Positions 5,378-7,066 of a stretch of 7,066 nt of DNA are shown here, piece by piece. Position 1 is the first letter of the stretch, and each line of letters starts with the position of its first letter. Source of the DNA: Lentisphaerota bacterium (GTDB lineage: Bacteria; Verrucomicrobiota; Kiritimatiellia; UBA8416; JAFGIZ01); the NCBI GenBank assembly GCA_016929365.1, contig JAFGIZ010000053.1, positions 1-7,066 on the forward strand, in the 5' to 3' direction. Under the pieces are notes generated by a model. The model did no database searches, was not told the origin of the DNA, and saw only the letters and a program-made list of their open reading frames with translations. The position numbers and the translations under genes were made by a program.

Positions 5378-7066
5378 ATGCCCGACAAAAGCGCACGCGG
5401 TAGAATCTCCGCAATCCTGCTTAAGAACCGGATCGTCAACGAAGACGAGCTTGCCAAGGCCGAAGAAGAAGCCGACAGCAAGGGTATCCGCCTGGAAAAA
5501 TACCTCGTCGAGAACCGGCTCGTCCGCAGCGAGCAGATGACCCTCGCGCTCGCCGAGTACCTCAAGATGCCCCCCATTACCCTGGCCCATTTTTCGCCGA
5601 ACCCGCAACTGCTCGACATGATCCCGCGCGAGACCATGAGCAAGCGGATGGCCATCCCGATCGCCCGCGTCGGCGGAACCCTCACCGTGGCCCTGGGCGA
5701 CCCCTTCGATCTCGTCGCGCTGGACGAGCTGAGCACCATCACCAACCTCGACATCATTCCCGTGGCGGCGCCGGAAACCGAGATCGGCACGGCCCTCGGC
5801 CGCCTGGCCGCGGAATCCTCGCAGGGGCTCGATATGGAAGAGCTCATGCGCGACTCCGAGAGCGACATCGAAGTCGTCGAGGAGGAAGGCGGCGAGGAAC
5901 TCAGTATCGACGAAATGCTGGAAAGCGCCGAAGGCGCCCCCGTCATCCGCATGGTCAACATGATGCTCGTCGAGGCGCTGCGCACCGGCGCCAGCGACAT
6001 CCATATCGAACCGATGGAGAAACAGGTCCGCCTGCGTTACCGCATCGACGGGCGCCTGATCGAACGGCCCGGACCGCCCAAGAACCTGCAGGCCGCCGTG
6101 ATTTCGCGCGTCAAGATCATGGCCGACCTCGATATCGCCGAGCGCCGTGTCCCCCAGGACGGCCGCTTCAACATCAAGGCGCTCGGCCGCGAGATCGACC
6201 TTCGTGTGAGCATCCTGCCTGCCAGCTACGGCGAAAAGGTGGTCATGCGCATTCTCGACAAGACCAGCCTGGCGCCCAGCCTGGCCGCCCTGGGGCTCGA
6301 CAAGCATGCGGAAAACGCCATGCAGCACGCGATCTCGCAGCCGCACGGCATCATCCTCGTGACCGGCCCCACGGGCAGCGGCAAAACCACGACGCTCTAC
6401 TCCTGCCTGCAGGATTTGAACCGGCCCGAAGTCAATATCATCACCTGCGAGGACCCCGTCGAATACCAGCTCAAGGGCATCAACCAGGTACAGATGAACA
6501 ATGACGTCGGCCTGAACTTCGCCTCCGCCCTGCGGTCTATCCTGCGCCAGGACCCCGATATCATTCTCGTCGGCGAAATCCGCGACAGTGAAACCGCCGA
6601 AATCGCCATCAAGGCCGCCCTCACCGGCCACCTCGTGCTCAGCACGCTCCACACCAACGATGCGCCCGGTGCCGTCACGCGCCTCATCGATATGGGCATC
6701 GAGCCGTTCATGCTGGCGTCCTGCCTTATCCTGGCCCAGGCCCAGCGCCTGTACCGCAAACTCTGCCTCGCCTGCCGTAAACCGACCACCATTGCCCCCG
6801 ATATTCTCAAGTTCAATAACATCGATCCCGCCTTTTTCGAAGGCGCCCGCATCTACCGGGCCGTCGGCTGCCCCCGCTGCCTCAACGGCTATAAGGGTCG
6901 CGGGGCCCTCATGGAAGTTTTACCCGTTGACGACGCCGTGCGGGACGCGATCCTGCGCGGCGCCGATGCGCGCGAAGTACGGCAACTCGGACAACAGGGC
7001 GGCATGCTGACACTCGAGGAAGCCGGGCTCCTGCGCGTCAAGGACGGCCTCACCACCCTGGAAGCC
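5378..7066 (+). CDS. pilB: Type IV pilus / type II secretion assembly ATPase, PilB/GspE family (3' end cut by window)
   Basis: 563 codons are present and the frame is still open at the window edge; family members are about 560-580 aa, so only a few residues are missing. Residues about 8-145 form an MshEN/T2SSE_N domain, followed by an acidic linker (159-185). The ATPase core has ASDIHIEP (205-212), Walker A GPTGSGKT (330-337), the Asp box ITCEDPVEY (355-363), Walker B DPDIILVGEIRD (392-403) and the His box GHLVLSTLHTND (417-428). A tetracysteine zinc site lies at C463/C466 and C498/C501. This hexameric cytoplasmic motor drives pilin or pseudopilin assembly. FASALRS and HTND lean toward PilB over GspE. 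The start has a TGAGGA ribosome binding site 6 nt upstream. A sigma-54 promoter precedes it, and an MshEN-like gene diverges from it. Confidence 0.93.
   Translation, partial: MPDKSARGRISAILLKNRIVNEDELAKAEEEADSKGIRLEKYLVENRLVRSEQMTLALAEYLKMPPITLAHFSPNPQLLDMIPRETMSKRMAIPIARVGGTLTVALGDPFDLVALDELSTITNLDIIPVAAPETEIGTALGRLAAESSQGLDMEELMRDSESDIEVVEEEGGEELSIDEMLESAEGAPVIRMVNMMLVEALRTGASDIHIEPMEKQVRLRYRIDGRLIERPGPPKNLQAAVISRVKIMADLDIAERRVPQDGRFNIKALGREIDLRVSILPASYGEKVVMRILDKTSLAPSLAALGLDKHAENAMQHAISQPHGIILVTGPTGSGKTTTLYSCLQDLNRPEVNIITCEDPVEYQLKGINQVQMNNDVGLNFASALRSILRQDPDIILVGEIRDSETAEIAIKAALTGHLVLSTLHTNDAPGAVTRLIDMGIEPFMLASCLILAQAQRLYRKLCLACRKPTTIAPDILKFNNIDPAFFEGARIYRAVGCPRCLNGYKGRGALMEVLPVDDAVRDAILRGADAREVRQLGQQGGMLTLEEAGLLRVKDGLTTLEA

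Noticed and set aside
5315..6652. 445-codon minus-strand open frame opposite the PilB/GspE gene
   Set aside because: It is antisense to a gene with full Walker A, Walker B, Asp and His boxes, so it is a shadow caused by GC-rich codon use.

Overview
This is a GC-rich bacterial window from a diderm (two-membrane) organism. The diderm call rests on an ExeA/GspA-like plus GspB-like pair and a PilB/GspE-type pilus or secretion ATPase. The near-perfect sigma-54 promoter, the protein styles and the simple intergenic repeats remind me of the PVC group (Kiritimatiellota, Lentisphaerae, Verrucomicrobia). That placement is an impression and was not computed; a deltaproteobacterial-type lineage is also possible.

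Layout. Positions 1-215 are non-coding and carry a 22-bp perfect dyad built from four copies of a 9-mer, a heptanucleotide tandem repeat, two further hairpins and a candidate promoter. Positions 216-4307 hold five tightly packed plus-strand genes that look like one operon: an ABC ATPase, an ABC-2 permease, a membrane-anchored TPR protein, an ExeA-like AAA ATPase and a GspB-like membrane protein. Two of the four junctions are 4-nt ATGA overlaps, and the others are gaps of 5 and 9 nt. After a 56-nt convergent gap, a minus-strand gene (4364-5260) encodes a TPR-like protein ending in what I read as a stand-alone MshEN/T2SSE_N domain. A 117-nt divergent intergenic region (5261-5377) separates it from a PilB/GspE-type ATPase gene (5378 onward) that runs off the right edge of the window just short of its expected end.

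How they may work together. ExeA/GspB pairs are known to help place secretins through peptidoglycan. PilB/GspE ATPases drive pilus extension or type II secretion from the cytoplasm. The window therefore looks like an envelope-machinery locus, with an ABC-2 exporter of unknown substrate attached to the ExeA/GspB operon. The two most interesting points are the ATPase-free MshEN-like protein encoded divergently from the ATPase that carries the same domain, and the sigma-54 (-24/-12) promoter in front of that ATPase gene. Together they suggest a regulated switch for the pilus or secretion motor. I found no tRNA, rRNA, CRISPR array, transposase or phage gene.
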